Positions 36,406-45,634 are shown, numbered from the stretch's first letter. The stretch is DNA of 64,000 bases from SIG455 sp045589495 (GCA_045589495.1 JAZNPF010000019.1:9795-73794), one strand, 5' to 3'. Made by a program: numbers and translations. The notes: a model not told the origin generated them from the letters alone.

Positions 36406-36717
36406 ATGAGTAAAAATTTTCGTGATGAAAATACTGATATGCTTATGCGTGCAGTTATGTCTGCCGGCACCCTTGACGAGTGTTATGACTTTTTCAGGGA
36501 TTTGTGCACAGAAAATGAGATAAAGATTATGTCGCAACGGCTTCAGGTTGCACGTATGCTCAAACAAAACCATGTATACAGCGATATAGTTACAAAAACA
36601 GAAGCAGGAACTGCAACCATAAGTCATATAAGTGACAAACTGGCAAACGGCACGGGCGGATATGCAAAAGCCATTGAGCGTGCTGAAAACAAACTGTGCG
36701 GAGGCGAAATGATTTGA
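36406..36717 (+). CDS. yerC: YerC/YecD family TrpR-related protein
   Basis: A 103-residue helical protein with a TrpR-like helix-turn-helix: LCTENEIKIMSQRLQVARMLKQ followed by YSDIVTKTEAGTATISHIS. It is probably a small DNA-binding regulator; its targets are unknown. GAGGAATATAGGT precedes the ATG at 36406, so the five codons upstream are dropped. Its stop overlaps the TTG start of the methyltransferase gene. Confidence 0.9.
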   Translation: MSKNFRDENTDMLMRAVMSAGTLDECYDFFRDLCTENEIKIMSQRLQVARMLKQNHVYSDIVTKTEAGTATISHISDKLANGTGGYAKAIERAENKLCGGEMI

Positions 36718-37463
36718 GCAATTACGGAGAGTTTGCTTTGGTTTACGACAAACTGACGTTTGACGTGGACTATCCCGCAAGGTGCGATTACATAGAGGGA
36801 ATTTTTGCCCGACACAAATCTGTAAAACCTGAACTTGTTGCAGACCTTGCCTGCGGAACGGGTAGTATGTGCGTTGAACTTGACGGACGCGGATATGATA
36901 TGATAGGCATAGACATATCAGCCGATATGCTCAATGTTGCTGCAGAAAAAAGCGAAGGTAAAAACATTTTGTATCTTAATCAGGATATATGCGATTTTGA
37001 ACTTTATGGAACAGTTGATGCTGCGTTGTGTATGCTTGACAGTATCAACCATCTTACAGAAGATGGCGACCTTGACAATTTATTTGCGCTTGTGAAAAAC
37101 TACCTTAACCCCGACGGGCTTTTTGTGTTTGATATAAACACAAAATTTAAGTTTGAACAAATTTTGTCAGACAATATCTACACGTATGAAAAAGATGATG
37201 TTTTCTACGTTTGGGAAAACAATTATGAGGACGATTTATGTGATATATACGTAAACTTTTTCGTAAAAAACGGCGACAGGTATAAACGTATAGAACAATG
37301 TCATCAGGAACGGTACTATAGCGGTGAGTATCTGCGTGAACTTGCAAAAAAATATGGATTTACTGTTGAGGGAGTATACGGCGAACTTACGTTTGATGCA
37401 CCAAAAAAAGATTGCCAGAGGGAATTCTGGGTGCTTAAAAATAATAAAGACAAAATCGTTTGA
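36714..37463 (+). CDS. Class I SAM-dependent methyltransferase
   Basis: A 249-residue Rossmann-fold methyltransferase. Motif I is VADLACGTGSMCVEL, the acidic post-I residue lies in DMIGIDISADML, and motif II is VDAALCMLDSINHL. The substrate is unknown; small-molecule methyltransferases of this form are common in Clostridia. The start is taken as TTG 36714, 7 bases after GGAGGCG, giving MSNYGEFALVYD, the usual N terminus of this group; a GTG six codons earlier is the alternative. It overlaps the yerC stop. Confidence 0.87.
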   Translation: MSNYGEFALVYDKLTFDVDYPARCDYIEGIFARHKSVKPELVADLACGTGSMCVELDGRGYDMIGIDISADMLNVAAEKSEGKNILYLNQDICDFELYGTVDAALCMLDSINHLTEDGDLDNLFALVKNYLNPDGLFVFDINTKFKFEQILSDNIYTYEKDDVFYVWENNYEDDLCDIYVNFFVKNGDRYKRIEQCHQERYYSGEYLRELAKKYGFTVEGVYGELTFDAPKKDCQREFWVLKNNKDKIV

Positions 37464-37504
37464 AGATAATGTTCTTGGCAATTTAACAAAAGAAAGAGGT
37501 TACT

Positions 37505-38380
37505 ATGAAAGGTACATCATTAAAATCGACATTTATGTTGCTTACAACTGCAGCAATATGGGGCTTTGCGTTTGTGGCACAGAGGGTTGCGGCAGACAGT
37601 ATAGGAGCATTTACATTTAACGGAATACGTTTTATTCTCGGGGCACTTTCGCTTTTGCCGATTATATTTATATTCGAAAGCAAAGATTTCTCATTTGCAC
37701 GTTTCAAACGCACATTACTGTTTGGAGCGGTTACGGGAACAATACTTTGTGCGGCATCCGGACTTCAGCAGATAGGTGTAATCGTTACTGGTAACGCAAG
37801 CAAGACGGCATTTATCACCAGCCTTTATTCTGTGTTTGTTCCTATATTTTTGATATTTATGGGTAAAAAGACGTCGTTTTCAATGTGGATTGGCGTTCTA
37901 TTTGCGGTGATAGGGCTGTATCTTATAAGTTTTACGGGTATAGACGGATTCAGTATAGGTGATATTGTAACGCTGGTTGGTGCGGTTATATGGGCGTTTC
38001 ACGTTATAGCGATTGACCGTTTTGTAGAGCACGTAAGCCCCATCCAGTATTCAGCAGTACAGTTTGCCGTTTGCGGTCTTGAAAGCCTTATAATGGCATT
38101 TATATTTGAGGATATGGCACTTGCACCGATATTTACTGCTGCTATTCCTATTCTGTACGGCGGAATAATGTCGGCAGGTGTGGCGTATACGTTGCAGGTT
38201 CTTGGGCAGAGGAATGCCGATCCTACGTATGCGGCTATTATATTTGCAACAGAACCGATATTTGCAGCAATCGGTGAAGCGATTATTCTCCGTAATTTCT
38301 TATCACCGATAGCGTACGTAGGTTGTGCAATTATTTTTGTAGGTGTTATAATTTCGCAGTTTGGTGGTAAAAAAGTATAA
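37505..38380 (+). CDS. EamA/DMT-family transporter
   Basis: A 291-residue integral membrane protein with about ten transmembrane helices in two EamA halves (first half starting TTAAIWGFAFVAQRVAAD; second about 150-287 including GVAYTLQVLGQRNADPTYAA). Members export or exchange metabolites such as amino acids; the substrate is unknown. GAAAGAGG precedes the ATG. It is the last gene of the plus-strand lon run and faces the prophage-like element across a terminator. Confidence 0.9.
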   Translation: MKGTSLKSTFMLLTTAAIWGFAFVAQRVAADSIGAFTFNGIRFILGALSLLPIIFIFESKDFSFARFKRTLLFGAVTGTILCAASGLQQIGVIVTGNASKTAFITSLYSVFVPIFLIFMGKKTSFSMWIGVLFAVIGLYLISFTGIDGFSIGDIVTLVGAVIWAFHVIAIDRFVEHVSPIQYSAVQFAVCGLESLIMAFIFEDMALAPIFTAAIPILYGGIMSAGVAYTLQVLGQRNADPTYAAIIFATEPIFAAIGEAIILRNFLSPIAYVGCAIIFVGVIISQFGGKKV

Positions 38381-38413
38381 TGATATTTTCATTATATAAA
38401 AAACGACAAAAAT

Positions 38414-38470
38414 AACAGTTCGTGTTTTTTCGCATAAATATACTCAAGCGAAAAAACGCGAACTGTTTTT
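38414..38470. terminator. Long bidirectional terminator at the left edge of the prophage-like element
   Basis: AACAGTTCGTGTTTTTTCGC (38414-38433) pairs, with one wobble, to the mirror arm ending at 38467. A T run follows on the plus strand and an A run precedes it. It separates the EamA gene from the amidase gene. Confidence 0.8.
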
Positions 38471-38487
38471 ATATGACTACTTTAAAT

Positions 38488-39225
38488 TTATTTTCCCAGC
38501 ACGCTCAATGCGTTAGACACCATTGCGGCTGTCTGGGCACGGGTTATCGGTTCGTCCGGACGGAAAGTTCCGTCATCAAATCCGTTTACAATTCCGTATG
38601 CTTCAAGTTTTTCAATATGAATTTGTGCCCAATGCCCGTCAATATCTGAAAATTTTGATGTTCCGCTGATTGAACCAAATGCCGAGGCTATGGCGGCGGC
38701 AAAATCATCAGGGCGTGATTCAAGTTTTTCGGCGTCCTGAATGTTTGTTAAAAAAGCGGTTTCAATCAGTATTGCCGGACAGACGGTGTTGTGAAGAACA
38801 TAAAGACGAGTGTTCAAATATTCTGTGTCAACACGCACACCTCGGTTCATTGTATCTAAACTGTTGCTTATCGCAAGTTGAACGGCTTGTGCGTAACTTT
38901 CTGCCAGACCGCCTCTTGCGGCTATAAGTGTTTCCGTGCCATTTGCAGCAGGTGTGCCGCTGTTGCAATGAATACTTATAAAAAAATCGCAGTTGTTACT
39001 GTTTGAGATATTCACTCTTTCGGCTAGCGATGATGCCAGATTGATTCCAAGGTTTTCTGTAAGATTGGACCTTGTCATAATAACCTCGTGTCCGTTTGTT
39101 ATAAGTTTGTCCTTAAGGCGCTCTGCAATTTCAAATGTGATATTTTGCTCTTTTAATCCGTTTACTCCTGTAACTCCGGTATCTGCACCGGAATAGTTAT
39201 GTCCTGCGTCTATGCAAATCCGCAT
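38488..39225 (-). CDS. N-acetylmuramoyl-L-alanine amidase with C-terminal SLH domain (endolysin)
   Basis: A 245-residue lysis enzyme. The N-terminal Amidase_3 zinc domain has CIDAGHNYSG (first His ligand at 9), SIHCNSGTPAANG (second His) and AILIETAFLTN (catalytic Glu). Residues about 190-243 are a single surface-layer-homology motif (FSDIDGHWAQIHIEKLEAYG ... FRPDEPITRAQTAAM). It cuts the amide between MurNAc and the stem peptide. SLH domains bind pyruvylated wall polymer, which links it to the CsaB fusion gene at 10366-12579. AAGGAGTG precedes the ATG at 39225; the longer frame lacks such a site. It is the last gene of the phage operon. Confidence 0.9.
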   Translation of the reverse strand: MRICIDAGHNYSGADTGVTGVNGLKEQNITFEIAERLKDKLITNGHEVIMTRSNLTENLGINLASSLAERVNISNSNNCDFFISIHCNSGTPAANGTETLIAARGGLAESYAQAVQLAISNSLDTMNRGVRVDTEYLNTRLYVLHNTVCPAILIETAFLTNIQDAEKLESRPDDFAAAIASAFGSISGTSKFSDIDGHWAQIHIEKLEAYGIVNGFDDGTFRPDEPITRAQTAAMVSNALSVLGK

Positions 39226-39236
39226 ATAATCACTCC

Positions 39237-39521
39237 TTAAAATATAAAGTCCGGATTTGCATCTGCCAATGGTACGGCAGTCCATGTAAAGTTTGAAAAA
39301 TCGATATTAAGCGGACAGATAATTCTTTTATGGTAGTGAATAACCTTTTCTGGTTCTGAATAAGGTGATTCCTGAAAGTAATTCTCTGCTGCGGTATCGT
39401 ATATTACATATCCGTCATCTGCAGATGCAATATATGCACACGGCTGACCGTTTCTTAAACGTCTGCCTATTGTGATGTTTGGGAAACTTACGTTATTTGC
39501 TTTTTCTTCAGTGAAAATCAT
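39237..39521 (-). CDS. Hypothetical phage protein
   Basis: A 94-residue protein without recognised domain, rich in Tyr and Ile/Val (GRRLRNGQPCAYIASADDGYVIYD). It overlaps the stop of the preceding LRR gene by 4 bases (ATGA), and the amidase starts 11 bases after it, so it belongs to the late tail-tip/lysis end of the operon. The ATG at 39521 is chosen over a GTG four codons earlier by AAGGGGTGG spacing. Confidence 0.7.
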   Translation of the reverse strand: MIFTEEKANNVSFPNITIGRRLRNGQPCAYIASADDGYVIYDTAAENYFQESPYSEPEKVIHYHKRIICPLNIDFSNFTWTAVPLADANPDFIF

Positions 39522-40219
39522 GATAGTATCCACCCCTTATCTATAGCAATTTGTTGTTCTGATTCTGTGAGTTTTTGAAGGTTTGTGTTGCCTAAAGTAA
39601 GTTTTTTTGCTGCTGTGCCGTCAGATGTCAGGTCAAACAATGAGTCCAGGATGCTTATAAGGCTTTTGTGAGTCAGTTTTGTACAGGCTGAAAAACTAAT
39701 GTTTGTTTTAAATTTTCCGCTAATAGTTATGTTTTGCAATGCCGGACACGAGTCAAAAATAGCAGATGCAATCTTTAACCCATTTTCCGGGAGAATCAAT
39801 TCGTCAATTGTGTGAAGTTGTTGTGAATGTGCAAACATAGAATCAGCAGATGATGCTTTATGCATATCAAAAGCGGGTATGTGAGTCAGACTGGTAAAAT
39901 AGAAACAAAAATCAAAAACAAAACATCCGGATGTATCAAGACTGAACTGATTACACTCAAAAATTTCTTTAAGATTTTTTATAGCACATTCGCAAAACAT
40001 TCGTTGTGCGTTATAAACTTTAAGTTTTTTTGGCGGAGGATTGAAGGTATTATCATTCCAGCATCTTCCCGCAAACTGATATTTGTTACTTTGATATGTG
40101 TTGGAAAATGCACTTTTCCAAAAATCGTGGTATTCATCTTGTCTACCATTTGAGTAAGCAGTGTCGTAAACCTTCTGTTCGTTTTCTGCTATGGTGGTTA
40201 ATTTGTCTGATATGGTCAT
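39518..40219 (-). CDS. Leucine-rich-repeat-like tail-associated protein
   Basis: A 233-residue protein. The N terminus (NEQKVYDTAYSNGRQDEYHDFWKSA) matches the YxxGxxxxYxxFW preamble of phage proteins that carry BspA-like leucine-rich repeats. Later units such as SLTHIPAFDMHKASSADSMFAH, LHTIDELILPENGLKIASAIF and LQNITISGKFKTNISFSAC look like degenerate LRR turns. It may form a receptor-binding or surface-exposed tail part. The start is coupled to the upstream stop (ATGA) after GGCGGTGA. Confidence 0.65.
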   Translation of the reverse strand: MTISDKLTTIAENEQKVYDTAYSNGRQDEYHDFWKSAFSNTYQSNKYQFAGRCWNDNTFNPPPKKLKVYNAQRMFCECAIKNLKEIFECNQFSLDTSGCFVFDFCFYFTSLTHIPAFDMHKASSADSMFAHSQQLHTIDELILPENGLKIASAIFDSCPALQNITISGKFKTNISFSACTKLTHKSLISILDSLFDLTSDGTAAKKLTLGNTNLQKLTESEQQIAIDKGWILS

Positions 40220-40752
40220 GCATTCTCACCGCCAATCAGTGCGTTCTGTATACTTATGATATTATCAAGTGCAGCATCAAGATCGCCAAGAGTTTGTGCA
40301 AATTCGCCTTTTGCAACTTCAGCAGCGGCTATTCCGGCATTTATTGCAATCTGCGTTGCTTCTGCTCTTGCACGGTCAAAGTATACTTCCCATAAATCGG
40401 CAGACGGAACAGATGGTGCTTCGGCATCACGGAAAGCGCCTTCTTTTACAATAATATGCGCAAAATCCGTACTTATGCGTATGGGGTTTTCATCACGCAT
40501 TTCTGTACCGAAAACGCCTATTGCAACCGTTCCTGTTTCTTTTGTGATTTCATAAGGCACAGGGCACATATTATCAGAAATTTCAACTTTGTAAGAATTT
40601 TCGTTTTGAATAAAAACTGCAAATTTTATAAGATTTTCCCATTCCTGTGAGAAAGTAAATTCACAATTATAATATCCTTTGCTTCCGGATACCGCACTTG
40701 AGCATCCGTTTAAAATAATTCTGTCACCTGAAACATTGAATTTATACATCAT
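40216..40752 (-). CDS. Phage baseplate/tail-tip protein (BppU-like)
   Basis: A 178-residue protein. The N-terminal half has the pattern seen in upper baseplate proteins of Gram-positive phages: F.F..EWENLIKFAVFIQNENSYKV followed by a short beta domain. The C-terminal 50 residues form an alanine-rich helix (FDRARAEATQIAINAGIAAAEVAKGE), likely coiled coil. It lies between the tail protein/holin and the LRR protein. GGAGG lies 9 bases before the ATG, and it overlaps the holin stop by 11 bases. Confidence 0.6.
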   Translation of the reverse strand: MMYKFNVSGDRIILNGCSSAVSGSKGYYNCEFTFSQEWENLIKFAVFIQNENSYKVEISDNMCPVPYEITKETGTVAIGVFGTEMRDENPIRISTDFAHIIVKEGAFRDAEAPSVPSADLWEVYFDRARAEATQIAINAGIAAAEVAKGEFAQTLGDLDAALDNIISIQNALIGGENA

Positions 40753-41152
40753 CTGCGTTTTCCTCCGTTTCTTTGAATTTATCTAGTATATCAATAAGTT
40801 TTTTTGGCATTGGTACGCCTAAAGCGGCAGCGTTTTCAATAATGCTTATGCCCTCATTGGCTATGTAAAATCCTATTACGGCAGAACGCACTTCGCTTGT
40901 GTCCGTAATATATCCGATTAAATGCGCACACGCCACAATACAGAGTATGGCTGCTTTTTTGAGTATTCCATTGAACCCTTTTCTGCTGCAGAGTTCTTTT
41001 CTGTATACAGCCGTGCATACGCCGGTTATGTAGTCGATTGCCATCATAATAATAAGTATTTTAAGGAATGCATCGAGCCCGCCGAATATGTATGCAAGCA
41101 AACTGCACAATCCTGCAAAGATAAGTTTAATCCATGTAAAAACATCTGTCAT
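40742..41152 (-). CDS. Phage holin (Phage_holin_4 / toxin-secretion type)
   Basis: A 136-residue membrane protein with hydrophobic segments at about 9-25, 29-45 and 65-82. It carries the family pattern IIMMAIDYITGVCTAVYRKELCSRKGFNGILKKAA. Holins make membrane lesions that let the endolysin reach the wall. The amidase gene lies three genes downstream. GAAAGGGGG precedes the ATG. Confidence 0.9.
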   Translation of the reverse strand: MTDVFTWIKLIFAGLCSLLAYIFGGLDAFLKILIIMMAIDYITGVCTAVYRKELCSRKGFNGILKKAAILCIVACAHLIGYITDTSEVRSAVIGFYIANEGISIIENAAALGVPMPKKLIDILDKFKETEENADDV

Positions 41153-41172
41153 TTTAAAAATCCCCCTTTCGT

Positions 41173-43218
41173 TTATTCATAATCAATATCAAGCGTGGCG
41201 GCTATATCGTAAACTGTTTCTATACAGTAGCATAAGTTGTCTGCAAGACCGACACCGCGGACATAACCACCGCAACCATAGTACATCATGGCAGCACCAT
41301 CGTACTTTAAAACGACATCGTAGCCTGATCCAAGATGAAATTTAGTTCCGCTTTTTTTTACTTCATACAACATCGGTACGGTTGTATTATCGTTGAACTG
41401 ATGGTTGATAAATTCATTACGCAGAATAACTGCTCCCGTTCCCGTCATTGGACTTGTTATTCTCGTCGGTGTAGTTGAGGCGCGTATCATTTGACCGAGA
41501 AGTTCTTTTTTCTGCGTATCTGTAAGAGAAGAGTCATTAAGGATTTTATTGTAAATCTTTGCAACTTCCTGCCATGCGGCACCTTTTAGTTCTATTAGCG
41601 AATTGTAATCGGGATCGCCCTGAATTATGCCTTTTGCAAACTGGTATGTGGACGGAATAAGGTTGCCGTGCCAGTAACGTTTTTGTCCTTCGTGGTTGAA
41701 TACCGTGTAGTCGTAAGGATTCCCATAGTCATCACGCTTGTATATATATTTAAATCCCTCGTCGGCAGACATAGTGGCTTCAAATCCGTCTTTTGTTGTA
41801 ATGCGGAATTCATTCCCTGTCATACACGCATTACCGTCGGCGGAGCGAATGGTTATTTTGTCTGTGTCAATGTACCCTGCGTTAAGCCATGGCGCATTGA
41901 TTGTGTCTGCCATAAAACCGTCGGCTGTTCCTATAGTGCGCCAGTCCCAGTCGCCGTTTGCTTTCTTTGAGTTTGCAGCGGCAAATATTCCGTCTGATAT
42001 AACCATTGCCTTTGTGGGATTGTCAACGTTGTCAACCCAGATATCACCAAACTGATGCAATGTCAGGCGTTTAGATATTGAATTTTCAACTTCGCTCTGT
42101 GTTTTTTCACGTACATTGTCAATGTACTGGCTCATTATATTTCCGGACTTATCGGTTATTTTCTCAAGCGTGGATATTCCGGAGAGTATTTTATCACTTA
42201 TAGTTGTGCCGGCGTCTTTGTGGTTTGACAGCACAATGCTGCCTCTGTGCGGCTCTGCCGGGAACAAATTGGTTTCCACAACACGTGTAAGAATGTCAAT
42301 GCCGAGTTCACGGTCTATCACGCGTATGGTGTCACCCATAGCTATGTTTTCCATATCAGGTGTTTGCACAGTGTACTCTACTTTGGGTTTGTCTATGCCG
42401 TCATCTGTGTCTGTACTCCACAACTTTTTTGCCGCAGATAAAAGTTCGGCAGGGTCCGATATATCCGGAAAACTTCTGTATCCGCATTTTACGTATCCGT
42501 AAGTTGAAGAAAGCGGGCTGTCTATGTACTGCACGCCGCCGTTTACAGACGATATATCCATATCATCTTGCCCTAAAGGATAAAGACGTGTAATGACAGA
42601 AGAGTCGTCCATATCTTTTTCAATTGATTTCAAATTTTTCCCGAATACGATGCGTTTTCCGTTGTACTGGTTTCCGCCTTTGCGAAGATGAACGGTGTAA
42701 TTGTCACGTTCAAGTTCTCCTCCTACGTTTTCAATAAGTTGAGTGATTATTGCCGCCGGATTGGACTTTGTGGCGAATATATCGGTTGTTTGCGCAATTT
42801 CCACTTCACCCACAGAAAAAGTTGTTCCGGAAAAAACAGTTTCCATAACCCAACGCGGTGTTACACCTATCCAACCGTCAATCTGCGAACTTCCGCTTTG
42901 TGTGTATGTGTGGTGTATATATTTACAGTCGCACGCATCGTACCATACATGAAAGCAAGTAATTTTATTAAATGCAGAACCGTCTTCATTTCGTGCCGAC
43001 GAAATTGAACGTATACGGAAAAGTTGCCCGTCTATTTTAACGAAGTCGTCGTACTCGGCAGTTTTTAATGTTTCGTCATCATACGGCAGAGAAAACTCTG
43101 CCGTATACTCGCCGTTTAAAATCTCGTGAATATTTATGTCTGACGCATTTTTGAATATTGCTGTTCCGAGCGTCGAGAAATCTGTTGTGTTTTTTTTGTA
43201 AAGAATAGGATAGTCCAT
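41173..43218 (-). CDS. Phage minor structural / tail endopeptidase-like protein
   Basis: A 681-residue tail protein. The first 350 residues match the N-terminal module of phage minor structural proteins (IHEILNGEYTAEFSLPYDD, DFVKIDGQLFRIRSI, later LNPVGDTIRVID-like turns), the tail-tip hub found after Dit in siphoviruses. The rest is beta-rich, with TADGFMADTINAPWLNAGYIDTDK, and probably binds the receptor or forms the fibre. AAAGGAGG precedes the ATG. Confidence 0.85.
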   Translation of the reverse strand: MDYPILYKKNTTDFSTLGTAIFKNASDINIHEILNGEYTAEFSLPYDDETLKTAEYDDFVKIDGQLFRIRSISSARNEDGSAFNKITCFHVWYDACDCKYIHHTYTQSGSSQIDGWIGVTPRWVMETVFSGTTFSVGEVEIAQTTDIFATKSNPAAIITQLIENVGGELERDNYTVHLRKGGNQYNGKRIVFGKNLKSIEKDMDDSSVITRLYPLGQDDMDISSVNGGVQYIDSPLSSTYGYVKCGYRSFPDISDPAELLSAAKKLWSTDTDDGIDKPKVEYTVQTPDMENIAMGDTIRVIDRELGIDILTRVVETNLFPAEPHRGSIVLSNHKDAGTTISDKILSGISTLEKITDKSGNIMSQYIDNVREKTQSEVENSISKRLTLHQFGDIWVDNVDNPTKAMVISDGIFAAANSKKANGDWDWRTIGTADGFMADTINAPWLNAGYIDTDKITIRSADGNACMTGNEFRITTKDGFEATMSADEGFKYIYKRDDYGNPYDYTVFNHEGQKRYWHGNLIPSTYQFAKGIIQGDPDYNSLIELKGAAWQEVAKIYNKILNDSSLTDTQKKELLGQMIRASTTPTRITSPMTGTGAVILRNEFINHQFNDNTTVPMLYEVKKSGTKFHLGSGYDVVLKYDGAAMMYYGCGGYVRGVGLADNLCYCIETVYDIAATLDIDYE

Positions 43219-43230
43219 AAAAATCCTCCT

Positions 43231-43989
43231 TTATAAAAATCTTTCGCGGTATCTGGCGGTAAATTTAACCGAACCGTTGCTTGGAGAAATAGATATTATA
43301 TCCTGACCGGGGTGAAGTTCAAAAAAGTCACCCTCGCACTTATTGAGGATTGAAACCCCGTTCATTTTTACACTCATATCGGAAGAATCAACAATGACAG
43401 TTGCACCACTCATTGCTGCGTTCACCTTTAATTGCTTGTCAGGGTTGTTATCTGAAGAAAGTGTAAATCCGGAAGAAGATGTACCGGTTATTTCAAATAC
43501 AATATCTGTGTAATACCCCGAGTTGTAAATACTTGCCACAGTTGTCGGACCAACAACTTTTTCTTCTGTAGAAAATTTAAAAGGCTGACACTTGAATACA
43601 AGCGGGAAAGTTCCTGAAAAATCCGTTATGTTTTCAATGTTGAAAAGATTTGCCGCATGAGCCATATACTCAATACCCGGTTCGCTTTCAAATGTGAGGA
43701 CTTTGTCGTTTGCTGTTGCAAGCCAGTTGGCAATAGTTCTGATTTTGTTTGCATACCCGGTTTTCGATTCGCTTTTGTCGGCAAAGTGGCACTCAAGTTC
43801 AATAATTCTCGGTTTAAAACACATGCGTTGCCTTGGATTGCAAGAAGTAAAGTTTAATTCGCCGTCGGCACCAGCAATATCTTCATATACGGTTTTGGGC
43901 TCGGCAAAAAGCGGATACGATTTCAATTCGGTGTATATATCCATGTCGTTCAAACTGTGTTTTCCGTCAAAAATAAAATTGTATGACAT
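43231..43989 (-). CDS. Distal tail protein (Dit-like)
   Basis: A 252-residue protein with the Dit pattern: FNFDGKHS-type N terminus, then a belt domain (RQRMCFKPRIIELECHFADKSE) and a galectin-like C-terminal part (DIVFEITGTSSSGFTLSSDN). Dit hexamers join the tail tube to the tip complex. It starts 3 bases after the tape measure stop and sits in the expected place between tape measure and tail protein. Confidence 0.82.
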   Translation of the reverse strand: MSYNFIFDGKHSLNDMDIYTELKSYPLFAEPKTVYEDIAGADGELNFTSCNPRQRMCFKPRIIELECHFADKSESKTGYANKIRTIANWLATANDKVLTFESEPGIEYMAHAANLFNIENITDFSGTFPLVFKCQPFKFSTEEKVVGPTTVASIYNSGYYTDIVFEITGTSSSGFTLSSDNNPDKQLKVNAAMSGATVIVDSSDMSVKMNGVSILNKCEGDFFELHPGQDIISISPSNGSVKFTARYRERFL

Positions 43990-43992
43990 AAA

Positions 43993-45486
43993 TTATACCT
44001 TCAGTCCTTTCGCAATAAGATTTTTTAGTGTATCAAGCACTTTTGTGCCTGAACCCGAACTTGAAATGTTTTTGTCGCCATAGTCATTGTAAGTTATGGT
44101 GGTTTTACTTCCTGATGATCCAAAACGAGAAAAGTTAAGAGAGTTAACGGATGCAACATCTGCAAATATTTTTTCTTTAACGGCAGCAACACCGTCTGCA
44201 AATGACTGAAAATTTGTAAGAATACTGTTTGAAAACGATTCGTATACAGCGGACATTGAATTTGTAAGGTCTGCGTTGAATTGGTTCATCTCTGTATATG
44301 ATTTCTGAGAAAAACTTTGCTGCTCACCTAAAACGTTGTCAAGAGTTGATGTTACGTGGCGAACCATAGTATAGCCCGTGTTTTTGTCGTAATAAAGCCC
44401 TAAATCAATGGATGAACGTTCCGCTTTATTATCTATCATTCTTTTTTGGTATTCGGCGGAATTGAGGATGTTCTGTGTTTTTTGTTCAAGGTCTTCTTTA
44501 AGTGCAAGACGTTGTTTCTTTTCCTTGATGCCTTCAATATCTTCACGGATTTTTGAAAGTTTTTCTTTACCCTCGCGCGTTTGAGAGTTTGAATATATAC
44601 GTTCCTGTGCAGTAAGATATGCAAGTTCGTCATTGAGATTATCCTCATCCATATCCGAAATAGCAGCGTCATATTGCATTTTGAGAGCGTCAATCCTTGC
44701 GTTTGCAGTTTCGTCAATAGCCCTCTTTTCTTCTTCCGCCTGACGCAGAATCTCTTTGTGCTGATTTTTACGTTCTTCAAATATTCTTTCGTCAAGTGAC
44801 TGCAATCCGTCAGTATACTCTCTGTGCGATATAATTCCGGCAGAGTAAAACTCCTCTGTGTATGTACGCATACGGTAAAGCCCGGCAATGTAGTCCTCTG
44901 CAGATAACCTGTTCATTTCACGTTCGTGTTTAAGCCATCTGTTTGAGTTGGCAATGCGGTCTTCGTACATTGACGAACCGAATCCTTCGAGTCTGTCGTG
45001 ATACTCTTCATAAGAAATATTACCGCTTAAAACGGCTTCGCTCAAACGTTTGTCAACGCGGTGGAAAGCGCTTACGGAATCATCGTCAAATTTATCCCAG
45101 TCAGAATAATAGTTTCTGTCCAACACGTAATTGACACTGTTTTCCATTGCATCATTAAGTTTTTCACGTTCCAGATTTTTAACACGTTGAAGATGCTCAG
45201 TTAAAGCCTCTTCGCTTTTTTGCATATACTCACGTGAAAGGTCGTAGCGTTCCTGTTCAGTCATATATGAAACTTTTAAAACGTCCTGAGAGTGTTTTGC
45301 ATATCTTTCGGAACGTTCTTTTAAAACGGCGGCATAATCCTCTGAACTTATTTTTGCACGTTTTAACTCATTTTCATAAAACAGTTTACTGTCCTCTTCC
45401 ATATTTTTAATGCTTTTCTTATACGCATCCACTCGTTTTTTGCGTGCCTGCTCCAATTGTCTGTAATATTTGGTAGTAGATGCCAT
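43993..45486 (-). CDS. Putative short tape measure protein
   Basis: A 497-residue, highly charged, almost wholly alpha-helical protein with long coiled-coil segments (for example LEREKLNDAMENSVNYV and EDIEGIKEKKQRLALKEDLE). No transmembrane segment or lytic domain is visible, unlike many siphovirus tape measures. Its place between the tail chaperone pair and Dit is exactly that of the tape measure, and this position is the main evidence. The usual ratio of about 1.5 angstrom per residue would predict a tail near 75 nm; this is inference. AGGTGG precedes the ATG. Confidence 0.7.
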   Translation of the reverse strand: MASTTKYYRQLEQARKKRVDAYKKSIKNMEEDSKLFYENELKRAKISSEDYAAVLKERSERYAKHSQDVLKVSYMTEQERYDLSREYMQKSEEALTEHLQRVKNLEREKLNDAMENSVNYVLDRNYYSDWDKFDDDSVSAFHRVDKRLSEAVLSGNISYEEYHDRLEGFGSSMYEDRIANSNRWLKHEREMNRLSAEDYIAGLYRMRTYTEEFYSAGIISHREYTDGLQSLDERIFEERKNQHKEILRQAEEEKRAIDETANARIDALKMQYDAAISDMDEDNLNDELAYLTAQERIYSNSQTREGKEKLSKIREDIEGIKEKKQRLALKEDLEQKTQNILNSAEYQKRMIDNKAERSSIDLGLYYDKNTGYTMVRHVTSTLDNVLGEQQSFSQKSYTEMNQFNADLTNSMSAVYESFSNSILTNFQSFADGVAAVKEKIFADVASVNSLNFSRFGSSGSKTTITYNDYGDKNISSSGSGTKVLDTLKNLIAKGLKV

Positions 45487-45487
45487 G

Positions 45488-45634
45488 TTACCACCTGCCT
45501 TTCTTTAAAAACTCTGCAGTTTCGCGATTATCCGCCCGTTTAACCGGCTTGTCGCCTGCCTGAAGTCTTGTATGTACGTACGTTGCCGCCTCGTCTATAC
45601 AGAATGCAATATAACCGTCGTCAATTTCAAGCAT
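45488..45634 (-). CDS. Small tail-chaperone-associated protein (T-like)
   Basis: The frame is open from 45736 (82 residues), but the first 34 overlap the preceding chaperone gene for 110 bases. An internal ATG at 45634, 8 bases after GGCGG and overlapping the chaperone stop, would give a 48-residue protein starting MLEIDDGYIAFCIDEAA. The relation to the upstream frame is +1 (or -2), so a recoded G-T fusion is the other possibility. It lies directly before the tape measure gene, where lambda-like phages encode the T part. Confidence 0.6.
   Translation of the reverse strand: MLEIDDGYIAFCIDEAATYVHTRLQAGDKPVKRADNRETAEFLKKGRW

Noticed and set aside
38380..38490. att-type direct repeats flanking the prophage-like element
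   Set aside because: No shared word of convincing length was found by eye between this gap and 53484-53590.
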